Assembly: GCA_944989445.1 (NCBI GenBank)
Contig: CALYLW010000338.1
Span: forward strand, 257,525 to 321,524
Length of the DNA stretch: 64,000 nucleotides
Source of the DNA: Ampullaceana balthica
Taxonomy: Eukaryota > Mollusca > Gastropoda > Lymnaeidae
Direction of reading: 5' to 3'
Positions 50,880-64,000 of this stretch are shown here, in pieces. The translations under genes were made by a program, and so were the position numbers. The notes beneath the pieces are model-generated. The model was not told the DNA's origin. It saw only the letters and a list, made by a program, of their open reading frames with translations, and searched no databases. Position 1 is the stretch's first letter. Every line of letters begins with the position of its first letter.

Positions 50880-53815
50880 GAATGGTAAGTGCACGATGAC
50901 ATGAGATGCTAAAATACCTAGTAATCAGCCTGACCATATGAGGGAAGCTGTAGAGTTGCTATTAATTAGTACTCCTAGTCGTAGTTAACATTACTAATTG
51001 TATTTATGAGTACATTTGTATTTTTCATCAATTGTCATTGGCGGTAATTCATTGTGCAGATTAATTATTTTCTATGTGTGTCTATATTGTGTATATAAAA
51101 TAATATTAAAAACTAATATCAGTCTTATGACAGAGGAGTTGTCTGTTTATTTTATGGGTGATTCTCAAACTTGTTAATTAAAAAAATAATAACTTGTATA
51201 ATTAACTTTGGAAGCATCTTCATCTCACCATCTCAACATCCATTTTCTTAAAATTAGGGCTTCATTAACTAACAATCTGTAACATCTGGGAGCTCGAGCA
51301 TTTAGAAGTAATTCCCCATGTAACAATAAAATAAACACACACAAAATGTTTTGTTAACAATAGTAGATATTTGTTAAACTCTTCTAGATAAAAATCTTTG
51401 TAAACACTTTGTGTACATTGAAGTGAGAGTTTCAGGGGGAGAACAAACACTCTTTTGACATCAATAACAGTGTATTGAACAATTGACAGCGTTGTTGAAC
51501 GCAAGTGGACTGGCAAGGGCAAACCCATTTCTAACCATTCAAAGAAGGAGTTCAAACAGACCCCAGGCAGGCAAACAAATATACTGCAGCATCGTACAAA
51601 TGTGTGTGTACATTGAGTGTGAAGGATGAAAAGATGACTCATGGAATTTGTTATGAGCATGACTAATATAGGAAAAGAAAAGGGACAAGTGGAATTGTTG
51701 ATACCTATTAAAGAGACGGCCCGGTAATGGTGACGGTGACAGTTTTAAATTGGGCTTGATTCCAAGAAAAGAAATATTTTTTTAAAAAACAATCAATATT
51801 ATTAAAACTTTCATTAGAAAGTGTGCAAAGATGCCCAAATAACATCACTTACATCATGGTGACAAACACGATATAAAGCACAAACACCTGAAGCCAGATA
51901 AATAAATTATGCACACATGCACACATCAATAACACATGTTTGTACACAAAGAATGATTACATGTTTAACTGTCTAACCTAAATGTTTAACTTTGGGCAAT
52001 GAAGGTCTCAGGTTACGAACAACAGCTTCGATTTTCTTTGTCTCGGGTAACGAATACAGCCTCGGGTTACGGATGAAGAGAGAGATAGAGTGGGAGAGAA
52101 AAACTAGCGTGTACAGTACGAAACAAGGCAACGGTGTAATTAAGTAGACAAGTTCTGCATTTGTGTTTTACAGCCTCGGTTTAATGGACCTTGAATTCTT
52201 CCCCCACCCCAACCCCCTCTCCAAAAAATTTTTGTTTTTAAATCAGCACAATAAATATTTATAATATCTATACTATATAATAAAGTATGTAGAGGTTGTG
52301 GGGGAAGGATCGTTTCGATGAATAAAAAATAAAGGCCTCAGACCTAATTCTGAGGATATGAAAGTCAAACACTGGCATGGCACAAATATATACAAGTTAT
52401 CTGGAACTAGAGGATTTATAGTTTTAGATGGCGTAAAGAATTTAAAATGAAATTCATGGAAAGTGGTCTCCTAAAGTCACACAATGGCTTTGCTTAAGCT
52501 AAAGATAGAACTTTTAGATTTTATATAGTAATAAATATTTTTTTAATTAAAGAAAATAACAGCAACGCATATAAAATGAGTCAAGTATTCAATGATCATG
52601 TTAACCAAGTTGATTACACCTGGCAAAATAACACGTAGGTAGGTCATTCCCCACTAAATACAGTTTTATTTGACTTTTTAAAAAAAATAGAAATTTAAAT
52701 ATATTCTTAAACCAATTTATTCATTAACTAAAGGTCGTTGAAACGACTTGATGATTGGAATGTCTTCTATTTCTGTCCATTAGACGGATGAACTTTGTTC
52801 AAATTCCAGCATCAGATAAAAAAAGGACACATCATTTTTGCTTCCAATTGCTGATGTTCATGCAAAGATATTTTGATGGTAATTTTCTATAAAAATATGA
52901 AAATCGCGTTGTTGTTTTTTTGTGGGTTTTCTTTTTTTTAAATTTTTTTTTAAATTTTTTTTATTTGTAATTACTCTCAAGCTGCAATAGTAGACATATA
53001 AGATGTAAAACCTTTTTTTATTGTTTTTAAATCCGCCATCTTAAGCACATTTAATATGTATAAAAGTAAATAAGTTCAAAAAATTGATAATTCTTTTAGC
53101 ATATGCCCGTAACAATTTAATAAGTGAGGCTTGCCACAGCTTGTCTCCGGCAGCAGCAATGTATCGCCAGAAATCAGATCCGGCAACTCTAGAATTTCAG
53201 CATCACGTCTTCTACAGAGCCAGAACGCATAAACAGGCTGGAGTTAATGGTTGTTCGATAAATTAATGCGTGTTTCCTCCAATCCCAACTCTAACACAAC
53301 ATAACTCTTATCATGGAGTTGGTGTTACAGAGGGTGGCTATAAAATAATGTTCACATCAGTACAATCAGAAATTTAATGTATTTGTATTGTTGGATTGAT
53401 TCAGTGGTGGTTATCTTTGTATTATAGCCTTGCAACGATTAGCTCTAGCTATGTTTGCAATTGAATTAAATTACTATCGTATTCATTAGTTCTAATTCAT
53501 CTGATAGACACCCATTATTTCTTTATCGTTTGTTTATTGTTTCTAATTGACATTTATATTTTGCGCCACACGACTACGAGAAGTTAATTACTATTTAATA
53601 ATTATAAAACTTTATAAACTTGGAACTAATAATACTTACATTCTTTATAAAGACAATAATATCAAAGTATGAAAATACATTGCAATACATACTAAACATT
53701 TACATAAATAGTTATGAAGAAATATTACCTAGTCTTTTATTATATAAAAAGATAACAAAGAGAAAACAAAGTGGAACATTGACTATAGAAAGTGAAATGT
53801 CTATCGACTAATACC
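50880..53815. other. AT-rich non-coding stretch
   Basis: No gene recognised. Repeated GGGTTACGRA-like phrases near 52020-52075 may be a worn pogo-type element. Frames at 51265 and 53084 are not assignable. Confidence 0.5.
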
Positions 53816-53824
53816 GACTGTACC

Positions 53825-53999
53825 CAGGGCCGTCTTAACCCATAGGCCCGTTGGGCATCTGCCCGGGGGCCCACGAGGATAGGGGCCCCATGGGAATATG
53901 TTTATTTATATATATTATGTATATTTATTTTTTATACTTTTGGGGGGGGGGCTCACTCTTTCTTTGCCCTGGGGCCCAAAAAGTATAAAGACGGCTCTG
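53825..53999. mobile_element. hAT MITE, 175 bp, with exact 8-bp target duplication
   Basis: Ends CAGGGCCGTCTT and (reverse complement) CAGAGCCGTCTT. Flanks ACTGTACC at 53817-53824 and 54000-54007 are identical. Confidence 0.93.
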
Positions 54000-54007
54000 A
54001 CTGTACC

Positions 54008-54508
54008 CATTGGCATTATTAAATGATTAAAGTGGATTTGACATAATCATAATGTCCAACGAATAGCTCATGTAAAGTTTTGTTAAAGACAAGCATCGAA
54101 TATTTTTGTTTTAAATTTGTTTGAAACTGATTTAAAATTCGTCGTGTCAGAAATATTGAGTACATTAAAATAAAAAAAGACAAAGCAGTAATTCTCAAAG
54201 TATCATGGACATCAGTTTTCACAATTCTGTAGAAAGACATTTATTCAGTGTTATATATTTGCCAAAACACTAACTTACAAAATTTTTCATTTTACAATGC
54301 AATATTTCAACTTTATAATGAGTAAAAAAATATTGTACGGTTATTCTTTGAGTGACCTTGGCAAAGCCTGGATTGCGATTTCTTCAATGTTTGATTAAAT
54401 GAAACTAAATTTAATCTCAAAACTTTTGAAAAGTATTTCTCTACTTTGCGCAAAAAAGTAAATTTACAGTGATTCATAATGAAGTAAAGTTCTATTCTAA
54501 GAGTCAAG
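54008..54508. other. AT-rich non-coding stretch
   Basis: Nothing recognised. Confidence 0.5.
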
Positions 54509-54516
54509 TCTTAGAA

Positions 54517-55205
54517 CAGGGGTGTCCAAAGTCCGGCCCACGGATCAAACACGGCCCGCGTTGAAATTTTAACTGGCCCGCGGCCTCATCTTAAATAAGT
54601 AAGGGCTCATGTTTTTTTCTTATAACGACGATAAATGATGTAAAACTACCTTTTATTGTTCACCAACATAGGATGTTCATTTTCAAAAGAGCCGACGAAG
54701 TTTGTCGCTGTTATGTGAACAAAATTCGATGGCATTTGGTGAAAAAAACGGTTACGTATTATTGTTTATTTTTGCCAAATAGGAAAAAGAAATGAATGTA
54801 GCTTCGGTGTAATTTTAAGATATTTTTACACCACTATTTTGTAAACAACATATATGTTCTAGTTATATTTCAACACATCGCATTTATGGTAAGGTACGTA
54901 ATATTAAATTTTAAAAATTATTCTGTAACTTTGCAATTATACATCCAATTATAGCAATTTCTAATGATGAAATAAGACATTTATATCGACTCTAAATCCG
55001 TGAAAGTATTTCCTCTTTTGCCCAACAAACTTATATGCTTATATTCTTACAAATTAAAAAAACAAAATTAACAAAAAACAATAAGATAATGAAGAGACTA
55101 ACTCAGTCTCAATGTTTGTCATTTTTGGAATTATTTTAATCCGGCCGCGACATTTGTTTACCTAATGGCACATGGCCCTCTTTGTAAAAAAATTGGACAC
55201 CCCTG
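54517..55205. mobile_element. hAT non-autonomous element, 689 bp
   Basis: Ends CAGGGGTGTCCAA on both sides as inverted repeats, with GGCCCGCGG-rich subtermini. Flanks TCTTAGAA (54509-54516) and TCTTAGAG (55206-55213) agree in 7 of 8. Confidence 0.92.
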
Positions 55206-56460
55206 TCTTAGAGTATGCTTTTTATTCTAAAGATTTAATTTTAAAAATAGAAAAGTATTTGCATCATGATCTAAGGAAATATAACATTAAATTTTTAATA
55301 GAATCCTAATCGTTTGAACACAATGTTTATAAAAAATTAGTAGTTGAAACAAGATACGGGTTCGATGGATGAGTGGTAAATGTGTGGACTAGAGGTTAAT
55401 CTCAAGCATATGAAAAACAACAACAGTAAAAACAAAACATATAACGTGAAAGCAATTGTAAACAGGAAAATATCAACAGCAGTGCAGGGTGGTTTGGGAC
55501 AAGGACAACTCACAATTACAGCGTCGAATAAAGTATGAACTGAACACAATGAAACATTTGACAAATCTTGACAAGATAGTGTCAAGCTTTTACCCTTGTT
55601 TTCTCCAGATGGTGGGAGTTGATTGTCTGTCTATGGTGCCCACTCATTTTTCTGACAGAGATTCTTCCCCCTCCCCACATTTTCAACACACACACACACA
55701 AACAAACACACACACGATGCAATATCTGTATTTTACTCCGTTCCTTTCTACACTTCTCTCTTTCCCTACACAAGCTATTTCTGTATTTTACTCCGTTCCT
55801 TTCTACACTTCTCTCTTTCTACGTCAATTTATCTCTCTCACTTGCCTACTCACTCTCTCTAACACACTACCTTTCATTCCCTTTCTAATAGTCGCTCGTT
55901 TTAAAGTATGTTGATGGTCCCATTATTTTTAATCATTTTGTCAAATTCCCAGTATAATCTACAACCATTCCTTTATGTCATTCCACTGCCACCAAATAAA
56001 ATAAGCATGTAGTGCCCCTAGACATCTCAAATCCTCATTTTACCCGTTGGTCTAGTAAAATCATAGAGCTGAATGAAGAGCAATAAATAAAAAGATGTAT
56101 ATCACCACTACTGTTTATTAAAGTGGGGACATGGCATGGTGTACCACTAGTGGCCTGAGAGCCCCGGGCGAAAAGCATTGATCGTAGGGCCCAAATAAAT
56201 AGAAGAAAAAGAAGAATTTGCTTTAGCATAACTGGGGGACTAACGTGCGAAGGTTCAAGCATTACTTTGTATGTTGTCAAAACAAAGTCAATAAAAGATC
56301 AACAAAAGATGTTGGGGTGGAGAATGTATTATGTAAATATTAAAAACTGAGAGCTTCATTATTTCAAAATGAACGCTTAAAGTTAAAGTGGATTGGACTT
56401 TATGGAGAAAAACACATTGTTTCTAACGCCATAATTTTTAATAACTATTTCAAAATTTAG
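55206..56460. other. Non-coding stretch with low-complexity pyrimidine tract
   Basis: 55680-55870 is CA/CT-rich with a duplicated phrase TCTGTATTTTACTCCGTTCC (near 55727 and 55780). Frames here are artefacts. Confidence 0.6.
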
Positions 56461-56464
56461 ACAA

Positions 56465-57320
56465 AACAGACCTTTTCAAGCAAAAGAAGGGATTCTTTAC
56501 TATGGAGAAAAGGAAGTTCTCCTCCCAAATATCCTCAAGACCTTTCATGACAGCCCAAATTATGGTGGCCATTTTAGCCTTTTTGCCAAAATCTCTTAAC
56601 GTTATTATTGGAAGAGAATGAAGAATGACGTTCACCAATATGTCAAAGCCTGTCAAATTTTTTTTATCATAAAGCCGAAAATCAACAAGAAGGCCTCACC
56701 CCCAAACAAAATACTAGTGTATGTGAAAGTTGGAGCTTAGTCGGTATTAATGTGATCGGTCTCCTCCAGGAAACAACAAAGAGATATTAAATATATAATA
56801 GATGCAACCGATCAATTTTCCAAGTGGACTGAAAAAAACAACTCTTGTCTAAATAAAAGTGAAAAGTCAGCCGAGAATTTTCTTTACTTCGTTATTTGAT
56901 ACCTTGGTTGTATGGACACTGTCATTATTGACCAGGGGCGTGAGTTTGTGGACATGATTATTGACAACCTGATGCAGCAGTTTCAAACTGATCATCTAAT
57001 CGCATCAGCGTACCACCCACAAACGAGTCAACGAGAATGTAACAATATAACTCTTAAAGAAACTCCTAGCAAGCTTGTCAGTGACAGGGACAAATGTATC
57101 TCCAGTGTTCTGTTAGCATACCACTCATCTGTACCTACCTCAACCAGGTGCACCCCTTTTGTGCACACATCTGTACCTACCTCAACCAGGTGCACAGCTT
57201 TTGACGTCATGTATGAGCGGAAAGCCAAGCTACCTACGGATTTCAGGCCTGCAGAATATGGAGCAGTTCCACCAGTAACGTATTTGGACAATGTCAACCC
57301 TGATTGGACGGCTGGATAGC
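56465..57320 (+). pseudogene. Retrotransposon (Ty3/gypsy-like) integrase remnant
   Basis: In order: ILKTFHDSPNYGGHF and HQYVKACQ (H2C2 zinc-binding region), GINVIGLLQETTKRY (integrase core start), IIDQGREFVD (second catalytic Asp) and SAYHPQTSQRECNN (catalytic Glu region), then FDVMYERKAKLP. Several frameshifts occur before 56912. A 45-base internal duplication (around TSVPTSTRCT) disrupts the end. No LTRs were identified. Not functional. Confidence 0.8.
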
Positions 57321-58270
57321 GAAGTCAATAGTGCGCTCGCCTCACAAACTGGGGTGCATGGGATCTAGTTTCTAGCCCACGGTAAGCCACAAATGTTGAT
57401 TACTGACTATTGCTAAAAATTTATCCGCGAAGTCTACCAAGGCCCGAGAATGTTCCAATAAAAAATATTAGAACCCCCTACGACCACGAGGTTATGGGAC
57501 ACACACACACACACACACAACCCTCTGATGTACAGAGCACACTGACCGCATTTCATAAAAAGCTGCATCAATATCCACTCAACCCATGCAGGAGCATCAA
57601 AAGTGTAGCTTTAATCGCAGAAATACACGCAAAAAATAAATGACTGATGACTCCATAGGTTATATCAAGAATATGAGTTATCGACTGATAAGATACATAG
57701 AAACACCTACCACGTCGGTAACCCTAAAAGCTTACAGCTATGAAAAGGTTTCTTTACCCAATCAGTGACCCGATGATTATGTTAAAGGCAGTGTCAACGG
57801 GAGCATACAACAAAAGCAATTAGAGAGCACAGGCGAAGACTCATAAATCATTGTCATACAACCTGCCCCAAAACTAATAAAGATTAAGAATATTTTTTTT
57901 CACCCACTAACAATTTCAAGAAGAAAGCGTCTTAATCTTTTGAAAAAATAAATGGACCGTCTCATCACCCATCGTAATATATAATATTATTTTATTATTA
58001 TTGTTTTCTTTTAAATAAGACAACATTTGTACTTCACAAATTAGTTTAACTTCTCCTACAAAGCTAAAACACAAACAGAAAGTCTAAATAATAAGTCAAT
58101 CATCAATTTATTACTGTACATACTCCTGTTGTCAAAGGGGTATGTTCTGACCTGGGCCCGAGGTATGCTCTGGCTTAGACCAGAATAGCTCAGGATATAT
58201 CCTGGACAGGGATTTGATCTGGGCAGTTACACCGGCAATGTGTTAAATCTGACATTATGTAATGCTTATA
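57321..58270. other. Non-coding stretch
   Basis: Contains a short (CA)n at about 57500-57520. Nothing else was recognised. Confidence 0.5.
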
Positions 58271-58275
58271 ATTTG

Positions 58276-58345
58276 TAGGCAAAGTATGGAATGGCTTTTA
58301 TTAATTGCTTAGACATTCTATACAGTGTCTAAGATTCAGTCGACA
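58276..58345 (+). mobile_element. Ginger terminal-repeat remnant
   Basis: TAGGCAAAGTATGGAATGGC and then CTTAGACATTCTATACAG-type text match the terminal repeat of the element at 11576. No interior remains. Confidence 0.6.
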
Positions 58346-58952
58346 AATTGTTAAAACAACACTTATAATTTAAATATATATTTTATCCAAATGATTAGGT
58401 TAATATTTGGCTATTGCAGTTTCATTACAAATTATAGTCATCGAGAAATATAGGCCACCCTTTTCTTTTGATTAAAATGTATATTTATAAGTATCATTCT
58501 ATCCAGGACGAACCCATTGAAACAATTCTAAATTAAAGAATAAATTGGGTTGTTTTTTTACATTAAGAAAAACTCTATACAACATTAACTGAAGAAAATA
58601 AAACTGTTTTCACATATAAGCTATTAATTGAAATAAACGTCTATTGAATAGACTTACCTAGAACAGAGCAGATTGTTGATATGAAAGCGATCAGCCCCCC
58701 ATCAAGGATATGGTTAAACAACATGACTCAAACTGGCAAAGAGTGCCTGAAAGTGGCAGATCCGTGGCTGGACGTTCTTTAAATAAAGTAGGTCATAAGT
58801 TCAACATAAAAGAGTTCGTGTCTTCTTCATGGGCTGGTTACAGACTCCATTAACAAACTGCGTCTGAGAAAAAATTATTTGAAACTGAAAATCATTCACA
58901 CTTAGTCTCCCTTAGTGTTTTAAAAAAATGTAAGGGATTGAAGTAAATTTAC

Positions 58953-59500
58953 TAGGGCTGTTAACGATTAATTTTAATTTAATCGTTAACTTTTGAAAAA
59001 TTAACGATTAATTAATCGTTAATTTCGATTAAAGGCAACAATAGAAATGTATGGTGTCATAAGTAATTTTTATTAAACGTACTTTTCGAAAATCGAAATA
59101 ACACTGGAATGTCTTTTTAATATGACATCTTTTAACCAACAACGCAAAGAGACAAGTGTATTGACATTATTTGGTTCAAGTGATGAGCGGGTCTTATTGA
59201 CGATATATCCAGCCGAGGTGAACAATCGTTCACATAGCTTTAGATTGTCTCAGCTGAAGTTTCTGATACTGTAGTGGATGTTTGGTTTGCAGGTGAAATG
59301 TAAGCGAAGTGTTAGAACCATGGTATAAATGTTCCTTTTAACTAGATATTTGAAAGACGCCACGCAGGAGTTTAGAATCACCGCGCAGCAAATTTTGTAA
59401 AATATTGCACACAAAAATGGACGTTGTGCAACTTTGCATACGATATTTTTTTTTAAACTTTGCACACGGACCAACGAAGCTTAGATAGTTAGACAGATAG
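58953..59500 (-). mobile_element. hAT element copy, truncated, inverted relative to 21168
   Basis: Starts TAGGGCTGTTAACGATTAAT with the same palindromic subterminus. The - strand has SAGYIVNKTRSSLEPNNVNT text. The other end was not found. Confidence 0.78.
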
Positions 59501-61940
59501 ATGAAAACGATTTAAACTATAAAAAAAAGTATATTATGTATATTGTATGTATATTATAGACATATAACACATTCAAACGAAGTCCCTCTGTAAAAAAATA
59601 CCCTAATCACTAAGTTCCATTTTAGCGCGTGTAACATGCAAGATGAAAAAAGCATTACTGTAAGCTGTTTTAGAGACCGCTATACAAAAGTGGACGTTGC
59701 TGTGACATGTAATTTAAAACTGATTTAGCGAGGTCTTAGCTCGAGCTCAAGGTTTACACTTTCAGCCCTCGAGTCACCACCGTGATTTGCGACTTGATTA
59801 GGTCCTCTCAGCTTGGCGCTAAACTTTAACCTTCCACCAGCTTCCCGCTAAACTTTAACCCTTCCGGCTAATTTAGTTCATTTTTTTTCATTAACCTATT
59901 TAAAATTTTCCACCTCTATTCCAAACTATTCTCTGTATAACGTATATGTTGTGTGCAATATACATGATTTAGGCCATAAAAAAATATTAAATATAGTTTT
60001 GCTATTTAAAATGTTATGATAAATAACTATTTCATTATTACAGTCATGTCAAATTTTTTTTAAAAAATTTGTGTTGGTACCGCGGAATTCTACTCTATTA
60101 CTTTACGAATGAGTTTAGAAGTGGAAAAATCATACACTGACCACTGACCACTTTCGGAGAGAAAGTAACTGTGTCCAAAGAAGACAAACACATTTCCAGT
60201 TACGTCTTATTGTTCAATAAATTAATTGTAAAGTTTATTTATTTATTCACATATCAAACAACAGTTGATGTGTGTTGTGAATTTGTTACTTCTGTTACGG
60301 AAATAACTTTAAAATCGCATTGCGCAAGTTGTTATAACTATTGCGAATTCTATGACTGAACAAAGTACTGTTATAGCACTTTTATTGGAGGCCTCGTATT
60401 TAAAAGAATCAGCAGTTCCGAGAAAAAGACAAAGGAGGCAAAACTAATTCGACGACCCCGGCTCCAATTTAAAAACGTTTGCAAAAGGGAGAAACCAACA
60501 CAGAAGACAAACGAAAAATCAGTGCTCAAGTTGATTTGTAGCAGTATAACAAAAATACACAGTGAAGAGTTTTAAGTGAAAAAGGGAGAGGTATAAAAAT
60601 AAGAGTGGACAATCTGGTTAGGGTTAGGGTTATCTTATCTTTTACAGATATTTGCGTCCTTTGCTTATCCATGGTTTATAACTAGTCTTGGATTTTTATT
60701 AGAGTTTGTATTGTTGATAGTGTGTTGGTTTTCCTGGTTTGATCAGGCAGCCCTGTCCACGTTCGAATAGCAGACGGTATGAAAGAGAAATGTGTGTGTT
60801 GGAAGAAAAGTGTTTTTATCCTTATATCTGAGGGATTGTATTAGATTATCTTTGTCCTGTATTTATAAAGTTAGGATTAATTGCTTTAAGTATTATTACT
60901 AATGTTCCCTTTGTTCTTCTATCCTCTATTGTTTAGGTTAGAGGGTTTCCAATGCACATCATTATAAAAACATACTACAACTTCTACATTTTCATTAAAA
61001 AAGAATTGAAAGTCATACGAAATACCAGCAAAGAATTTATACAAGCCATAAATATTTTGGAAATACTTTATGCTGTCATGAATGTGTTAGTTGCATAAGC
61101 TACTAATATCATTTCTTTTTATAAATACAAATAAACTAGGAAGAAAGGTGGATGAGCTTAACGGTATTGTTAATATTTTTTTAAAAAATGAAGTGAGAGA
61201 GAGAGAGAGAGAGAGTGTGTGAGAGAGTGAGAAAGGTACATGCAAAAAGAGTCATTGCCAATTATTATGTGGTATTTTCCTATACTTTTTGTATGTTTAT
61301 ACTCACCAAAAAGCAGTTGTCATTAATATTACAAAAAATAAGAATTGACCGGATTCACCAAAGTTAAGCATATTCACTGAGCTGCTCGGCTAGTCATCTC
61401 CAGAAAAATATTTTGGCAATTATTTTACACTCTATTGTATAGACTCAGAAGGTGTAAGTGTGAGTTACATATAGTAACAATAAACTAAACAAATGTTTTT
61501 AGACAAAATGAGCCAAACGGTAGGCCAAAACGTGACAGCAGTGACGGTTCTTTTTTGAAATAATTAAAAGAGGGCATACCCCGCAAAAAATGTATCAAAC
61601 ATGTTTAGCTTATACACATACATCTTGCCGTAAAAGCACATCTTTTAATATAAACGATCTTTGTCTTTGTTACTGACTGATTTTACACTTTCTATACACC
61701 ACATGTAACCAAAAGAATTTTTTGAAATCGTAGCTTAAATTCCTTGGTACTTTCATTTGTATTTTTAAAACCAGGATTAATGGTAATTTTAACTTTGATT
61801 TTAAAAAAACAAAAGCATCTTTAATTTTATTTTCATTTTCCTTCTGAAAAAGTTCCAGTTTTTCAAGTAAAAAATCGAAAACAAATTGTGAAAATAAGAA
61901 AATGACGTTTAGTAACCACATTTATGCAGAATTGTTTGAC
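59501..61940. other. AT-rich non-coding stretch
   Basis: A GGTTAGGGTTAGGGTTA string lies at about 60616-60632 and a short (GA)n at 61196-61214. Frames at 60171 and 61670 are not assignable. Confidence 0.5.
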
Positions 61941-61954
61941 TTATTGCTCTAGTG

Positions 61955-62146
61955 CAGTGTTGCGCAATTATTTTCTGTCACGCCCCCCCCCCAATTAGAA
62001 AGAAGAAAACATTTCGCGCCCCCCGCGCGACCGTAAATAGTATCATTTGTCTATAAAATGTTTTATAAGTACACCATTTCCCCCCCCCTTTTAGGGAGCT
62101 TCGCGCCCCCCCCTGGGGGGCGCGCCCCACTATTTGAGAAACACTG
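61955..62146. mobile_element. hAT MITE, 192 bp
   Basis: Ends CAGTGTTGCGCAA and (reverse complement) CAGTGTTTCTCAA. Flanks CTCTAGTG and CACTAGTG agree in 7 of 8. The interior is rich in C runs and GCGCGCCCC. Confidence 0.92.
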
Positions 62147-62154
62147 CACTAGTG

Positions 62155-62736
62155 TCTTTATGTATTTAATAGTTAGATAGTGAGATATTTTTGTTTGTTC
62201 CCAATATTCAATCTTTAACTAAAGTGCTTGTTATCTGACTGAGTTGAAGCCATCCTTCAAAACACATATCCGCTTCTCACATGAGAAATTTCCGACAGAA
62301 CATCTCCGATAAAACTAGCACTGACGAATCAAAAAATCAATTTGATGATGAAAACACTTGGGCATTACCGATTGTAAACCAATCATCCACTGGGACCTGC
62401 ATTTCCTCGAGTTGTCGCCAAACAGTTGTGTTTAAAAGCGAAAACAGAAAATATCTCTCGAACATTTTCGAGGGCAGCAGACGAGACTTACTGATTGTCC
62501 CACATTATCCTTCCCACCATGCATAATGTACATTGTACCTAATATTTAAATAGATTAGTTCTTTCATTGTGCCACGGAACGTTTCATTTTGTAAATGATA
62601 GAATCCATACAAGATGTAAATGATGTTTACAAGACAGATTAAACAGATATTGAATAATGAATTTTAAAAAATGAGATTGAAGTGTGAGACCGAAGCAAAA
62701 TTGACGGTAAGTTTTAATAGAATATGATCTTACATG
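62155..62736. other. Non-coding stretch before the satellite
   Basis: Holds an 81-codon frame (62281-62526, + strand) of mixed composition that resembles no family I know. Confidence 0.4.
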
Positions 62737-64000
62737 AAATAACCAAATGAATAAATCTAAGAGATGAGCTGTGTAAATAATACATTCTGATGCCGAGCTA
62801 AATAACCAAATGAATAAATCTAAGATGAGCTGTGTAAATAATACATTCTGATGCCGAGCTAAATAACCAAATGAATAAATCTAAGATGAGCTGTGTAAAT
62901 AATACATTCTGATGCCGAGCTAAATAACCAAATGAATAAAGCTAAGATGAGCTGTGTAAATAATACATTCTGATGCCGAGCTAAATAACCAAATGAATAA
63001 ATCTAAGATGAGCTGTGTAAATAATACATTCTGATGCCGAGCTAAATAACCAAATGAATAAAGCTAAGATGAGCTGTGTAAATAATACATTCTGATGCCG
63101 AGCTAAATAACCAAATGAATAAATCTAAGATGAGCTGTGTAAATAATACATTCTGATGCCGAGCTAAATAACCAAATGAATAAAGCTAAGATGAGCTGTG
63201 TAAATAATACATTCTGATGCCGAGCTAAATAACCAAATGAATAAATCTAAGATGAGCTGTGTAAATAATACATTCTGATGCCGAGCTAAATAACCAAATG
63301 AATAAAGCTAAGATGAGCTGTGTAAATAATACATTCTGATGCCGAGCTAAATAACCAAATGAATAAATCTAAGATGAGCTGTGTAAATAATACATTCTGA
63401 TGCCGAGCTAAATAACCAAATGAATAAATCTAAGATGAGCTGTGTAAATAATACATTCTGATGCCGAGCTAAATAACCAAATGAATAAATCTAAGATGAG
63501 CTGTGTAAATAATACATTCTGATGCCGAGCTAAATAACCAAATGAATAAATCTAAGATGAGCTGTGTAAATAATACATTCTGATGCCGAGCTAAATAACC
63601 AAATGAATAAATCTAAGATGAGCTGTGTAAATAATACATTCTGATGCCGAGCTAAATAACCAAATGAATAAATCTAAGAGATGAGCTGTGTAAATAATAC
63701 ATTCTGATGCCGAGCTAAATAACCAAATGAATAAAGCTAAGATGAGCTGTGTAAATAATACATTCTGATGCCGAGCTAAATAACCAAATGAATAAATCTA
63801 AGATGAGCTGTGTAAATAATACATTCTGATGCCGAGCTAAATAACCAAATGAATAAATCTAAGATGAGCTGTGTAAATAATACATTCTGATGCCGAGCTA
63901 AATAACCAAATGAATAAAGCTAAGATGAGCTGTGTAAATAATACATTCTGATGCCGAGCTAAATAACCAAATGAATAAAGCTAAGATGAGCTGTGTAAAT
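62737..64000. repeat. 61-bp satellite array, ~20 copies, open to the right
   Basis: Each unit has AAATAACCAAATGAATAAA, TCTAAGATGAGCTGTGTAAA or the GCTAAG variant, and ATACATTCTGATGCCGAGCT. Copies are nearly identical. Two units carry an extra GA (63 bp). The array continues past the window edge. Confidence 0.97.

Noticed and set aside
60616..60632. Telomeric repeat (TTAGGG)n
   Set aside because: Only about two to three units occur; too short to mean more than chance.
62281..62526. Signal-peptide exon of the CA10-like gene on the - strand
   Set aside because: A Met-start frame exists, but its hydrophobic stretch is short and no phase-1 donor follows.
62737..62800. Hammerhead ribozyme in the 61-bp satellite (contains CTGATG)
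   Set aside because: The GAAA box and paired stems are absent.
62737..64000. CRISPR-like array of regular repeats
   Set aside because: The 61-bp units are contiguous with no unique spacers, and the context is animal genomic DNA.

Overview
The window is AT-rich animal nuclear DNA, most likely from a gastropod or other mollusc. The reasons are split genes with GT-AG introns of hundreds to thousands of bases, a tRNA-headed SINE family, LINEs, many hAT, Ginger-like and MITE elements, and long (TA)n, (TGGA)n, (GA)n and (CAA)n tracts. No bacterial operon, CRISPR array or prophage was seen. The phylum is an inference from the gene and repeat types; the sequence does not prove it.

Two host genes face each other tail to tail. 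On the + strand, a GH13 alpha-amylase gene enters from the left edge with its first exon(s) outside the window. It runs through 11 phase-compatible exons (175-17044, 567 codons plus stop). All three catalytic acids and the three chloride ligands are present, and there is a C-terminal extension of about 155 residues carried by the last three exons. On the - strand, a carbonic anhydrase-related protein of the CA10/CA11 type runs through 8 phase-compatible exons (47320 down to 30962). Two of its three zinc-binding histidines are replaced, so it is almost certainly not a carbonic anhydrase enzyme. Its signal-peptide exon was not found and should lie to the right of 47320, possibly outside the window. 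Every other long open frame is low-complexity repeat, a transposon remnant or a chance frame.

Layout: 0-17 kb, amylase exons with introns carrying small inverted-repeat elements, a foldback element (2.4-4.2 kb), a SINE, a 284-bp MITE, and in intron 10 a 3.59-kb Ginger-type transposon (11576-15162, 4-bp target duplication) next to a 5'-truncated LINE (15254-16445). 17-31 kb, intergenic, with a two-unit tandem repeat, SINE, three hAT elements or fragments, a C-rich block and a Tigger-like MITE. 31-47 kb, the CA10-like gene, whose introns hold hAT, LINE and SINE remnants, a 45-bp minisatellite, a tandem array of about 450-bp units and three (TGGA)n arrays. 47-64 kb, upstream or first-intron DNA of that gene: a SINE split by a MITE, a minisatellite, a LINE with a twin-priming inversion, several hAT MITEs with 8-bp target duplications, a Ty3/gypsy-like integrase remnant, and a 61-bp satellite that runs off the right edge.

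The two genes show no functional link beyond being neighbours. I did not find a clearly new biological system. The best leads are the amylase C-terminal domain, the Ginger-type element with nested palindromes in its termini, the repeat family that exists both as a foldback element and as a satellite array, and the satellite with a two-unit alternating pattern.
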